Made by a program: the position numbers and the translations under genes
Notes under the pieces: model-generated
Told to the model about the DNA's origin: nothing
Seen by the model: the letters and a program-made list of their open reading frames with translations, nothing else
Database searches by the model: none
Assembly (NCBI GenBank): GCA_949318235.1
Contig: OX439130.1
Span: forward strand, 36,218,085-36,282,084
Origin: Ecdyonurus torrentis
Taxonomy: Eukaryota; Arthropoda; Insecta; Ephemeroptera; Heptageniidae
Direction: 5' to 3'
DNA: 64,000 nucleotides
In this document: piece by piece, positions 10,472 to 24,000 of the stretch
Layout of the letters: every line of letters begins with the position of its first letter
Numbering within the stretch: the first letter of the stretch is position 1

Positions 10472-10545
10472 GTGGTCAAGGTTTTGTAAAATAGGGCTGT
10501 CATGCCCTCACAATGCCTTAATAAAGTTGTTATATTATTATTATA
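10472..10545 (+). mobile_element. 3' tail of a non-LTR retrotransposon, copy 1
   Basis: GGTCAAGGTTTTGTAAAATAGGG, then a short inverted GGGCTGTCATGCCCTC, CCTTAATAAAG and a TTATTATTA tail. The same tail is at 33042-33167 and, with part of the ORF, on the minus strand at 55171-55790. It is heavily 5'-truncated. Confidence 0.75.
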
Positions 10546-10799
10546 CTGAAAATTAGCTAAATTATTTTCAAACTCAAATCTTTAATTGATTTTTAATTTT
10601 TACTGCAGTCAAGCAGGCCACCTTTATAATAAAACTTAATTTGTCATCACAGTTCATATTAATGATATGATCTTTAATTAACACTTAGCAATTAATTTTT
10701 TCTGTGATGGATAATTTCTTAGAAAAATAGAGGTTATTAAACTAAAAAAATTTGATAAAATGTTTTAAAACATTGTTTTGTATTAAAAACAAAGTGAAT

Positions 10800-11040
10800 A
10801 TAATCAGAAGTCCCGGAGCACGAGTGACGAGAGTCTCTTCAGTTCTTGACTAGAGAAGTCGCCTCGAGCGAGCAAGCTAAGCGAGCGAGTGTTCGTTGAG
10901 ATCTCGACGTGATACGCCACGTCACACTTGCGGGGCTAGCTCACTGTCGACGCGATATCCCACGACACGCCTCACACACACAGAGGGTCCTCAACTCTAG
11001 CTAGCGCACCTTCAAATAAAAGAACACTCTTTTTAGCTTC
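10800..11040. promoter_or_regulatory. GC-richer island
   Basis: CpG-containing patch in AT-rich surroundings, with GCGAGCAAGCTAAGCGAGCG and ACGTGATACGCCACGTCACA (paired ACGTGxxxCACGT elements). An AGTCTCTTCAGTTCTTGAC word at 10832 matches the ends of the neighbouring element at 11106-11406. A regulatory role is inferred. Confidence 0.35.
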
Positions 11041-11105
11041 TGAAGTTTAGTATTTAAAGTTTCTATTCAACACTTCATGTGCTAATATATTTTAGTGTGC
11101 GAATG

Positions 11106-11406
11106 TAGTCTCTTCAATCCCAGTATACAATATAGTGGATATCAGATAATTCAATAAAAAATAGACAGAAAAAATAGAAAAAAAATTCAGATAAAAATAC
11201 AAAAATTGGACCAGAAATCGCCCCTAAATTTACGCGATTTTTAACGCTATTTTGAGCATTATAGAGTGGGTAGGGGGTTTGCAAAAACAAGAAAATATTT
11301 TTGAAAAAAGAAGCATATTTTTGTCATTCTGAGAGCCACACAAAAACGTGGTTAAAATTTACAACATTGAAATAATTTTTAAAAAAGTCAGGGACTGAAG
11401 AGACTA
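11106..11406. mobile_element. Short TIR element ending TAGTCTCTTCA
   Basis: The left end is TAGTCTCTTCAATCCCAG and the right end is the inverse of TAGTCTCTTCAGTCCCTGAC. The flanking TA on both sides would fit a TA target site. It is about 300 bp with no transposase. A third copy of the terminal word lies at 10832. Confidence 0.55.
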
Positions 11407-11580
11407 GGGTATAGCTGAATCTTTTCAAATATATATGGTAAAATAATTACCTTATTAATGTTCAAACATTAATTTTGAAAGAACTCAAAAAAAAATTTAA
11501 TATTTATAAAACTACCCATGATCTGAGATAGTTACAGATCAAGGAAAGTACTGTATTTCATTTTCAGAAAGTAGTAGTAG

Positions 11581-11970
11581 TAGTGAGAAAGTAAACAAAC
11601 TCACAGCCTCACAGCCCAATAATACTAACAAAGTGCTATAGCAGACGATTTGATGTTCCTGTCTCAATAGGGTGGAATGCAGCAGAGTTAGAATTATTTT
11701 TCAGAGCTGAAATTTTTACTGTAGCTTACTGAGCCAATTGGGTGAAAAAATAATTTTTAACCAAATCACTTGAAATCCAGGAAAACAAAAGCTTGTAGGC
11801 TCAGTAAGCTACAGTAAAAATTTCAGCTCTGAAAAATAATTCTAACTTGAGTTATAGCTGCTTCATTGCCCCATAAGAAAGCATGTTAAATGTAGACAGG
11901 AACACTAACAAGTCGTCTGCTAGCACTTTGTTAGTATTGTTGGGCTGTGAGTTTGTTGATTTTCTCACTA
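11581..11970. mobile_element. Foldback MITE with long inverted arms
   Basis: The ends TAGTGAGAAA and TTTCTCACTA are inverted. The arms extend about 150-180 bp and include a stretch of nearly 50 bp that is exactly inverted (begins GTTAGAATTATTTTTCAGAG near 11688). Ends in TA at both sides suggest a TA target duplication. No transposase. Confidence 0.8.
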
Positions 11971-14015
11971 AACCTACTTTTGCAAGTCTTCTATTCTGAA
12001 AAGAAAAAAAATGCTTGAGCTATTTAAATATTATAAATAAGTTATTATCTTGATTAAAAGAAATAAATCCACAACCAAAACTTACTTAAATAAAATTTAT
12101 ATAATGTGTATGTATTTAAAAGTTCAAGCTGTAGATTGAAATTAGGTTTTATTCTTCATAAAAGAAGAAAAAAAAGTAATTAATCTTTTTAAACGACTAA
12201 TCACTTATTTATATTATAAAGTTTCGTAGATAAACAATATTTTAAAAATATATACAAAAGTTTCTATGATAAAAGTTAATATATCTTAGTTACATGTTTA
12301 TATATAAGAGTTGAAGTGCATTCAATAGCTCTCTTTATTGATAAAGAGATGAGGGAGAAAGGTTGAGTTTTGTACGCGGTGATTAGCGTCTCTTGTTCAA
12401 TACATCGTTATACATATAAGTTTTCTTAAAGATTCTACGATCTATTTGTTTGGGTTTTATTCAGAAAGAACAGAGAGAGAGAGAGAGAAAGAGAGAAGGG
12501 AGGGAAGAGAAAAAGAAAACAAAGCTACTTGTAACAAGTTATCTCTATATAAAAGAAAATAAACTAAATCTTTCTCCCTAAAATAGTGGTGATAAATTGG
12601 TAATTAAGTACAAAATACCTCGTATATCTTACTTTACTCTTAACTTTTACAACTTATAATCAAATTATACTGCAACAAATCATAATATATACATATTGTA
12701 TTAACACTTAATGCATCTTAATTTAGAATTATTTTATTGTGTATTACTGCACATTTGAGAAATTACTATAATAGAGAATTTATTGTGTTGAAATGACGTA
12801 AAAATATATTACTATATACTTACTTGTGGTGATTAAATATAGAGTCGTATTTAGATCCTATTCATCTGAATTAAAATAATTACTAATTTGGTAACTGAAC
12901 TTTATAGTTATCGGCAAATAGGGATTTTATCAGGATTTTTTTCCCCGCTCAATTTTCTCGTATATTGTGAAAAAAAAAAAAAAACTGACTGATATCTTAT
13001 TGGAATTTGAACTAGTACAAACAATATGTATAATAAATTATATATACAATTTTAATTTCTTTGACCCAATTTAATATTTAACACTATATAATATAGCAAA
13101 CAAGTTCATTAGTTAAATATGAATAATTTATAATGGATATAAAATTAATAGCATATATGTATTAAAATTTTATTTTAATATATATTATTGGTGTGACTTC
13201 TTACAATACCTGTCAAACTTAATAGTGGCAGTTCTACAAGTTTTTAATTAAATTTATAATTTTTTTTTATTTTTATATTAAGCATAAATGAATTGGTACC
13301 AACTTTTTGTAAAATTCCTCTCTTTATTTTTTATTTATTTATTTATTTTTTAGATTATTGATCCAATAATTTACATAAGAATTTTCTACAATGTATTTTA
13401 TTGTAACCTGCTAAATGTACCTTCTTTGAATTGTTCAGTGGGTGCAATAACCACAGCAAGTATATAAAGAAAGTTATTTAAATAAGCTCATCTCTATGAA
13501 AAGTATTTTTTATTAAACTCTGTATTGCTTTGTGTTTCAACAGAAGCAAAGTAGAGAGAGAGAGAGCGAGAGAGAGAGAGAGAGATGTAAAATTTTATGT
13601 TTAGCTAAAAAACAAAGGCAATTTTTTTATATACCCAGAAAAGTGATGGGCGTATCTTTTGTATTTTGTATTATATAGCTAGGCAATAGCAAAACGAAAC
13701 TTTTTTTTTTTTTTTTTTTTTTGTCTGTACAAAATCTCATCTAGAGTTTTATTAGTCGCTGAAATTTTATTGGATTGGGAACTTATAAAAGTTAAGCATC
13801 AAAGAATCAAGCAGCAAGCAAGGTGTGTATAGGGAGTTGATTGTGGGGGGAGAAGGTTAGAATATAGTATTGTTACAAAGGATCAAATCATCGTATGGCC
13901 TGGCGATTTGTGTCTCTCTAAAGTCCCAAAGGAGAAGTTTAGAAAAAAGTGGGCGCGGTGGTTCTCGAGGGGAAGGAAAAGCGACGACAGATTGCTCTAA
14001 TTTTATATGCCGTCG

Positions 14016-14050
<35 letters not shown>

Positions 14051-14869
14051 CCCAAACTGAGTATAAAAATTTACTGTTATCAGTTTGTATTAAAATACAT
14101 TGACAAAAATTTTATGTTGACATCTTTTTCTCCTCTCTATTTATTTTTTTGTTTTCTTATATTATTATAGTCAATTTTATTGTAAATAGAGATGAAGTTA
14201 AGCGAGACAAATTATATAGGCTGCTGCAGTGTTTTGATTTTATAACAATATGTTTTTCAATTTCATTATTATTATATATTATTAGTTATGGATGATTGCA
14301 AATAAATTTTCCGTATCAAATTACATGCCTGCGTATATTTTAAAATATAAGGTTTGATTGTTTTTTTCCGATTGATAATCTGGCCATTCATGATATGCAG
14401 ATTTTTCCTTTGGAGCAATTGTAATGCGATATTTTGACATTGTGGTTGAGGTATCTTTCGTTTATATCCGATTACATAATTCATGTTGGATTATAAATTT
14501 TTTTTTTTTTTGTCCTAGGATGAATATAATATGTAATATGTTATTTTCATTGTCTGAAAGAACTTATTTGTTGTGCTTTTATTATTATTATTATTATTAG
14601 TCTGCTTACAATAAACATGGATTGTACTTGTTTACAGGGGTCCGTGAAATGATTGAGCTTTGGGCTGGGAAGCTTGGGAATCTCAATCTCTCTAATGTGG
14701 TTCCGGCATAATGCGCAACAGAGTGCAAAGGAATCAAAGTAGAAAAAAATATAATTGACAATTAAATTTTACTTAATAGTTTTTCTACCTTATTTTTTTA
14801 TTTATTATTATTTTTTTTTAATTGTTTTTTCTACCTGACGATAATATCTGAATATGTTATAAATAAGTC

Positions 14870-14935
14870 AGAGGACCATGAAGTGGGTGTGTACCCTTTT
14901 TGGCCTTGTAATAAAAACCATTTATTATTATTTCC
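14870..14935 (+). mobile_element. Probable non-LTR retrotransposon 3' tail
   Basis: GGTGTGTACCCTTTTTGGCC, then TTGTAATAAAAACCA and a TTATTATTATTT tail. This resembles the 3' ends of Jockey/CR1-like elements, which finish in AATAAA-like words and a short tandem tail. No coding part remains. Confidence 0.4.
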
Positions 14936-15854
14936 AATTTAATTTTCTGCTATTACACCGTATTATGTCGCACATTGCGTCGGAACCACGAAAACTGTCA
15001 CGCCCACTCTCAACCATTTCAACGAGTGCTTGAAAATTCTTCCAAAATTTTCTTGCCAAACTAATAAATGTAACTAATTTGTAATATTGTATTGATGTAC
15101 GTGTTTCTCTAAAACTTAGTTACAAAAACTTGAGTATATGGCATAAAATTGATTTATTTTTACTCCTTTTTTTTTGTGTGCTACAAATACAATATACAAC
15201 ATACAAGACTTATATGATTGTTTTTCTATTTCGTAATACAAGGTCAATTTCAGAAAAATTGAAAGGATATAAGGAAACAATAATTGTGGCTTATATCAAA
15301 TCTATTTTTATTATACTGTACTTACCATGCTGCCAAATCTATTAATTTTTATATATATAAAATATATATAGAAGACACACATATTATAGTTTTCTATTTT
15401 ACCAAAACTTTTTTTTTTTTTTTGTATCTATCTCTTATATTATATCTTTTTATAATAAAAATCCTTTTATTTTTATTAAGACGTATCTTTTCTTTATTCT
15501 CTCCCCTTTCACTTTTGCGATACACGAAAAGCAATAGATCGGAAATATCGGTTGCAATTTCTTGATGGTTTTTAGTAAAAATAAAGGGATGAGAGGGAGA
15601 GTGTAATTGGGTCTGTGATTTACTTTCTCCCTACCCCTCCCCTCCCTAAGATGACATTCCTATTAGCAGTCCATGAATAACATTAAATGAAAAGGGGGAA
15701 AAAATAGAAGGACGAAGAAAATTTGTCTGGGTATTATGTACATAAAAGATATAATTTTAAAGTATTAACTTTTCAAAAAGATAAACTTCAAAAATAAAAT
15801 TAAATTTAAATTGAATGTTATTAAAATGTTATATTTTTTTTATTATCTCCTCTT

Positions 15855-15855
15855 C

Positions 15856-15929
<74 letters not shown>
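15855..15929 (+). repeat. (CT)n microsatellite
   Basis: About 37 CT units with one early interruption. Confidence 0.97.
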
Positions 15930-15931
<2 letters not shown>

Positions 15932-16599
15932 TTAAGAAAACTGTATCTTTATTATACGTTTAATTTCAAATTGAATTATTATCTTTCTTATATTATAAAG
16001 AAAATGATTTATTTATATGAAAGTACATTTTGCGCAGTACATTTTTAGAGATGAGATTTTCATATATTTTTTCCAACTTTTACACTATTGGATAAGAACA
16101 AGAACACATTTTCAAAATTTAACTTGTTAATAATTTGAAATATGCAAATTATGATAATTTTTGTTTTCACATTTATTATGTCACCATGCATCTTTATCTT
16201 AAATATTTATCTTAACTATATATTATATTATGAAAAATGACACAAAATATAGAGTGCAGTGCACTATTGTAAGTTTGAAAAACAAATTATTAAGTCTTTA
16301 AAAATACTGAGCAAGATTTCAATTTATTTTTACGAAAGTTTTTTCAAAGTTTTGTGTACCAGCATAAGTACACGCACCACATATTTGCAAGAACTATGTA
16401 AGTACAGAATTTCCACAACCTTGTTACATAGCATAATCAAAACAGATGCATGGAATCTATCACTTTGTTAGACAATAAAATATTTTGAAGTCAGTAATGT
16501 TTTATAGAGAAAAAGAATAATCACAAAATCTTCTCACCCTATAAATCTGAAATTAACAATGTTACTCACTAGCAATGCATTATCAAATTAGTGGTGTAT

Positions 16600-16810
16600 C
16601 CTACAGAGTATGCAGCCCGCGTGTTACAAATGTACGCGCGGTTGCGTGTGTCTCCAGGCGCTCTGTAGTTTAGTCACGTGGTACGCAGGCCAGCGATCGC
16701 CCCACGTGATTTTATTACTCGGAGGTGCGAGCTAAATCGTGTCCAGCATACACATCAAGATGACCAGAACAATCAACGTCCGTGTCTGTGTAATACAAGA
16801 ACACGTCGTA
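16600..16810. promoter_or_regulatory. GC-richer island with CACGTG E-boxes
   Basis: Contains TAGTCACGTGGTACGC and CGCCCCACGTGATTTT, two CACGTG E-boxes about 30 bp apart, in a CpG-rich patch of about 200 bp. The role is inferred from composition and motifs. Confidence 0.35.
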
Positions 16811-18343
16811 AAATATTTTGATATCATGTTACTGATAAGAGAGGTCACTTAAAGATATTTCTAAGAGATGAACATTTTTAGGTTAAGATTTTTTTTCAAA
16901 GATAGAGAATTTAATGCTTGAAATTCTCATCCATAGGAGATTTTATTTTACCCTTTACTTCTTACTGTTACATTTTGTAACTTAATTACCTTTTTATTTT
17001 TAAGGTGTTTAAATGTTTCAAATGCTAAATTTTAGTTACTTTCTGTATAGTTGAGTCATGAGTGTCTGTTAATGTTTTATACGTTTGAAATTGTAAAAAC
17101 TAAATTTAAGTACAAGAGTACTTGCTTTTATGAGGTTACAATTTCCTCCTCATCTCCAGTCTATACCTCCTATAACACCAGGTAGCCACGAGGCTAGGAT
17201 GATGGAATGGCATGATAAATTTTGTACGTGTTGCAAAACACAGGATTCATATATTATAGCTTTGTACTTGTATTATGGTACCGTGTGTATTTACAAAAAT
17301 TCACTGATGAAGATATTGAAATTAAAGTTTTATGATTTATTAACTTTTTTTCTCAAAACCTACTTCAATATACTGTACTGTAAATGCGTATAAAGAACTA
17401 TGGGTTGTTTGAAGTATATGTTAAAAAAAAAAAAAAATTAAAATAGAGCGCAATAAAATAGTTAAAAAAAATCTGCAATACTATATAGTTTCTATCCTAG
17501 AGGGGAAATATTTATCCTATTATTTTACTCGCTGCTGGGTATATCTTATTTGAGGAGTATGTTAAGAATAAGTATGTGGAGTATTAGTATATTTTTCTAT
17601 ACACTATAGATGTGTAGGCACGTCAGCATAGTTTTGTATCTACTAGTTGTACGTTTGTTCTGAAGCAAAGCAAGCCACTCGGGCCGCCACAAAACGTTTT
17701 TCCAAAGCTAAACGCTGACTAGGCACCTTTTGCTTGCGTCGTCGACGTCGTCTTTAGCTGCTTAGATATACTGCGTAAACCAACACAATATCGCAACCAT
17801 TTCGACTCAATCTTGATTTAAATTTTGGTTTAAAGTTGATGAAGCAAGGTGTTCTTGTATGATTTTAAAGTTTGAGAACATATTTTTGAACTGAAATATA
17901 AGATGTGAAAAGAATATAATATAGCTAAAGAATAGATAAAGAATAGAATATTATATATAAATCAAAATATAGGTTATTTATGTACCTTACGGAACCACTT
18001 ATCAGTATTTTCAAACTTAAGAACTGTAAAAATAATATTGGATTCATGGTAACAATCCAAAGCATGACAGCTTATTTATTTTGCTTTTTCGTCAAAGTTG
18101 ATTTGTTTTTATTTTTGCATATATTATTTTTCAATTGTGCAACAATTTGATCATTTTTTTCTACTTTGCAATTTATATACAATTCTCAAACTTAACATGT
18201 TAAAATAATGAAAACCATATAAGAAGTTTTGTTATATTATTAAACATAAAGTTAACAAACCGTATAGTGCATTTTCCAATTTTAAAAGTCTATTGACTAT
18301 ATAATTTAGAACAATGATCTTGTTAGTATTATAAATACAATAC

Positions 18344-18379
<36 letters not shown>

Positions 18380-19185
18380 GCTCTCTTATATCCATTTATT
18401 ATTGAATTTTATTTGAATTAAATTTTACGATATAAATATTTTACAGTTGAATGAGCTTTTTATATATTTTTTATATACTTAAAAACTTATACTGGTTACT
18501 TTGATTCACTTATACGTATATAAGTATTAAAATGTGGCTTTTAGTATGCTAAGTTCTTTCTTTTTCTCTTTCTATATAATATACTCTGTGTATATTATGT
18601 AGGGCGCCTCTTTTGTGTGAAGTATGGGATAAAGGCCGGGTGGAGGGTTGGAACGTGGTTAAGATCTGTTTGACGATGCCAATCGCTTGCTTGACTCGAG
18701 GGGATGCTGGGTGGAGGGAGGGGGAGGGGGTGAATTGCGCGGTCAATGTCACTTTTCCCTTGTATGTCATGCTACTGGCATCTTACTTACCAAAACACGT
18801 ACAGTACCTGAGCTTTTCTAACCTCAAATATCTATCAATTAACACTTCTTCTTCTTTCTCTAATTGACATTTTCTAGTAATTATATTATGTATATAAGCA
18901 GGTAGGCCACTAAAAAAATATTGCATGGTACTTTGACAGATCTGTTAGATTTATGATGCTTTTTTTTAATTACTGAGTGTTTAATACAATAAATTATATT
19001 AGTTTTGCTTTTCAGTATTCCTAATTGTAAAATATAAAACTTAACATAGGGAAAAAATTATAAATGAATACAAATAAGTATATTCACCAGCTCTAGCATC
19101 TTTATCAATTGGTTCAAGAGGAGAACAAAATATTAACAACTAAACTAATGTTACCAGCTGAAAACTATAAATTCTATTTTATTAA

Positions 19186-19530
19186 AAGTATAGACCAGAG
19201 AAAAACATTTGCATCATTTATAATATATCACTAAACACTTGATAGGACTTACATAAATAACTTTAGTTTGTCTCAAAACCCAACAGTAGCTCCGTATAGC
19301 AGTGATCAGAAAATTTGATTTATGCAACCCGCACAACATTTTCATACTAATTTTTGCATGTTTCTGACGTCATAAACATGAGTAGTCACGCAAATAGCAT
19401 ACTTTACAATGTTTTCACGCTCTCTCGTGGGGCTACATTAACATTCTGGTAAAAATTGTCATCAGTTTTGAAGATCCTATTTCGTGTTTATTCATCAAAA
19501 AGCACATGTTGTTTTATGTGGTCTATGGCT
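19186..19530 (+). mobile_element. TTAA-flanked MITE, copy 1
   Basis: Flanked by TTAA at 19182-19185 and 19531-19534. The inner ends are AGTATAGACC and the inverse of AGCCATAGACC. About 90% identical to 28015-28349. TTAA duplication is the signature of piggyBac-type transposition, though the ends lack the usual CCC start. No open frame. Confidence 0.75.
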
Positions 19531-20968
19531 TTAATGATCATGATAATGATAATACGTATGTTTATATTTTAATTTTAATACTTTGAAATTTTATTTCTTT
19601 TTCTATTTGAGAAATCGTAAAATATGCATATTATAAAATAAATAAAACATTGTGCAGACAACCTCACCTCTATATAATTTTTGTATTTTTATATAATCCC
19701 TTACACAATCACATGTCATATGAGAGTGTTACAAATGAGATGCGTTATTAAATATTTTTATTACTGTATACATGATCCAGTGTATGGAATATACTTCTCC
19801 CTATACTGTAGTAGGTTACACGCTCGCTTCTTGTGTGATTGGATTACATTTAGGAGTGTAATTTGGAGAGAGCGTTGACGACTCCCTAGAGTCTCCCCCC
19901 TCCCCCTTCAATACTTGTGATCTCCCCATGTTAATGACCACGACAAATTGTCCCTTCTTTTCTTTTGTCCAAGTCAAGACAACATTCACGATAAAAAAGT
20001 ATTCTTCTCTAGTTTTTTTTTTTTTTTTTTTTTTTTAGTTTTTTCTTTTTTCTCTCTTTTTTTTTTTGTATAAGATCACTTGACGACAGAAATCGCGAGT
20101 GTTGAGGACACTTTGATCTACACCACACACACATTGACCGCTTTGTGTCACAAGATAAATACGTATCGATTAAGGGGGTGTTTATAAAAATTTCAGTTTT
20201 CTTACACTATTTTAGCAAAAAATAACGTAGCAAAGGAAATAAAACCTTTTTAAAAAAAGTAATATTACCCTTTTATACAAATGTTTATGTTCAAATCCAA
20301 ATCAAATAATTTTGTTTATTAATTCAATTTATTAGCCCTTAATTATAAAAAAACACTGAAAAAAATTAATGTTTTTATAAATTACCATGTAAATAAATAT
20401 GTCATATATACAACACACTTTATGGAATAGCTTAAATAATTATATTGTTGCACATTATATTTATATGCTATATATTCATCATATTTCATAGCTGTGGAAT
20501 GAATTATGTTGTAATGCATTATTGTTGCTAAAAGTGTTCTAAAATAATTCAAAAAGTGTTCCAATTTTTATCCGAGCACGAAAACACACTATACTTATAG
20601 TACGTAGAGTACAAAACAAATCTATACAACTATAACCAATGTATTACATAACAATATAATACAAACACTATAATGCTACTACATCTATATTATTTCCCTT
20701 TCTCTCTAAAAATTTTAACATTATAAAGGATCAAAAGAAGAAAAAATCATGTTTCCCATGCAAGTTACTTCACATGTCAAATTAATACCACAAACTGATT
20801 TCAATTCACACATCAAGACATTTTTTTTGTTTCATTTCTTTTTTTCTTCTTTCTTTTGATTTTCACTACAAAAGTTTTTATTGACAGATCCACATGTTCA
20901 AAGCTTACTTGAAGGTCAAAGGATTAACTCAATTTCGACACATTTTTTTTCCCTCGCCCGATCACACT

Positions 20969-21001
<33 letters not shown>

Positions 21002-24000
21002 TCTTGTATTATAAAGCTTTTTGCAGTATAATATGCCATGCCCGTATGTATATTATGTACTGCAATATATATATATACATATTATATATATATATATATG
21101 ATGGGGGCACGCACTGCTTACTTATATGTTACGATGGGGGGAGAAAAAATATATTCTTATCGAATTTCCATACTGAAAAGAATGCATGCATGTCGCCTTG
21201 TTAGAGAGAGAGAGAGAGAGAAAGAATAAGGAGGGTGATAGAGAAAAACGATGGTAATAGATTTGTCTGGCGATAAGCTTAATAAATCTTCAATTCACTC
21301 TGAATAGATTTTTTATTTTCTGTAACTTTAAATTTTTTACATTTTTATATGATTTGTCTCTATGATATATTTTAGCTAGGAAAAATAAACAAAAAAATCA
21401 TATATATATAGACCGTATATATAAATTTATAAAGATTTTTCTGTGACTAAATTCAGCATTAAATTTGGTCCACTGGGTAGTATTTTTATACAAATAATAT
21501 TGTGCTATTTCACTTTACTAAATTTTAACGTGAAAAAAACAAATTCCTCTAAACTTTTCTTTATAGCTTTTAAAAAAATTTTCATTATATAATTTCTGAC
21601 TGCTTTAAAATATATATTATTAGCTATTTGAGTAAATGTGAAGTTGCATTTAATGACTTTAAAATAAACACAGTATTTTTTTTTAAATAATAATATATAT
21701 ATCATATTATCATATTAAACGTAAATATAAAATATGAGAAAAAAAAAAAGCTCTTATCTTTCAAGTAAATATTTTTATGTATTAAATATGAAAATTTCGA
21801 GTTCTAAATTAACCGAGGTAAACTTATATTTCTCTACAAATGGGCCAATAATTCGTTTTAGTTATAATCGTTGGTCAGTCTGTTCATACAAAAGATGGTA
21901 TCAATATAAGTATGTATGTATAAAGAGAGAGGAGAATATACATATATATATACATACGCTATACGCAGTAGCTCTTTTTGTTTGCATATTTGATAATACA
22001 AACTTATGGACTGGTCACTTTGCTAACATTTTATATACTATAATATTCTCTCTCTCTCTCTCTCTCCTTTTTTTATATAAACACTTTTAAATTTAATCTT
22101 CTTTGTTATTTTATGTTTACTGTAATTTATTTGTATATATATTTATTTTTTTGTGAATTTTACAATTTTTTAAGAAGATAATGTCAGAATTAAATATTAT
22201 ATTTTAAAAGACTGTTTATTATAGATAAAATGTTTTCCTATTATATGTAATAATTGAGTTTAATTATTTATATTTGTATTGCAAAATATATAATGTATAT
22301 TATTAATTTTTGATAAGCTTAAGGTGGTTATCTTAGGTTCTTTCTAATATTATATAATATGTTAGCGTCAATCCTTTTAGAAATATATTTTCCTTTATTA
22401 CAGGTAAATAAATGTCACTGTACTATGGTATTTGCAGTATATAAATTTTAAGTAAAAGGACCCTATAAGCTGAGTATAAGCTAAATACAGCTGAAATCTA
22501 TAGTATTAATTTGATGTAAGGTCACTAAAATTTGGTACCTTTCCATTTATATAGTCCCTGATCTTTCTAGTCCACAGCAATACAGTGTTCTATACACGTA
22601 CTGTACTCTACTTGTCTAAATGTTTACTTTAGTCAACGGATTGTATTACAACACCGTAAAATATACTATGGAAACTAGTATAGTTTCTATACAGAATCTA
22701 TACAGTTTCTTACAGAAAAATATCATGATATTTACCTTTGCTTGCTAGTATTATTATTTTAACGTGGGGACTAAATGAGTAAAACAGATAATTATAATAA
22801 ATTTTCATGCTGCTAAACATTTTCCCCACTTTTCAAAAAATCATTATACTTTCCCCCATTAATTTAAATTTTGTTAAAAAAGGTAAAAAAAAAGAGTAAT
22901 AAAAACTATTAATTACAAAACACTACTTAAGATAATTAAAAAAAGATGAAAATTTAGTTAACGAAAGGGGTGAGAAAGATTTTTTTCTATATAGAACATG
23001 TATATGATATTTTTGTAGTTCAATTTATTGTTATTGATGCAAGCAGCTCGGACACTCGAGATAAGCCACGATCTCTACCGCTGTAATGACACTCGTTCTC
23101 TCTCTCTCTCTCTCTCTCTCTCGCCTTATCTCAAACACAATGCCAAAGACTGTGGTCTGCCCGCGTGGACATATACAAAGTATACTAAATTTTAATAAGC
23201 AAAAAGTCTAATCTGTTATTACACTACATAATATTAAACACTCGCAGATGTATGACAATATGAAGTATGTTAATTGTTGTAACTTGTCATATTAAAATGT
23301 AAATTTTAATCTTCTCCCTAGTTTTATATTATTACTTTGTTTTATTTATTTTGAGATTTAAATGCGACATTTTTATACAAATTATTAACGATTGTTCATT
23401 TGCAGTTATGTAAACTTTGCTTGGTTACTATTGATTGTACATCTGTTTTTTAATGCAAAGTTAAGAATAAATAGTTTTAATGTTTTTATAAAACTGTCAC
23501 AGTTATGAATTGATAATTATGCTGAATACATACATTTAAATGCAGTATAATTTTGATCTAAGAGCTTTTTATTTTTCACTTTTATTTTTTCCTCATGACA
23601 TGGAAAAATTCAGCTATTTATTTGTACATTTACCTTATCAATGATATATAATATTTCGCTTAAAAATTGAAAACGTGAGTCAAGTTTTTATATTGTAATT
23701 CTTTCACCTGCTAAATTTTATTAATTTCAATAATTAATTACGACATAATTTTTTTCCGTTTATTTATTTGAAACTCTTCTTATAATTATACTATTAATAA
23801 AATGGTTTCAATATTTACAAACATATCCATAATTGCGTTTTTTTTTTTCTTCTTCTTGAACCAAATGTGTTTTGGTAAGAAAGTTTTCTTAGATTTCCTT
23901 TGCTAGATACGTGCCTTTGTCATACAATAGTAAATAAATTGAATGATTTAGACTGTGTGATAAGTAATGACATTATTAGAATGCGGTTGCGTGATCTGCA

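Larger units (their letters stand above)
11971..19181. other. Gene desert segment
   Basis: AT-rich with microsatellites (GA at 12472-12490 and 13551-13585; CT at 14016-14045 and 15855-15929; poly-T at 13701-13722; poly-A at 18345-18376). GC-richer patches with CpG lie at 13930-14015, 16600-16810, 17640-17770 and 18600-18740. A probable retrotransposon tail is at 14870-14935. I see no gene. Confidence 0.6.

Noticed and set aside
20281..20300. Possible tRNA B-box (GTTCAAATCC)
   Set aside because: No A-box at a suitable distance and no cloverleaf pairing seen.
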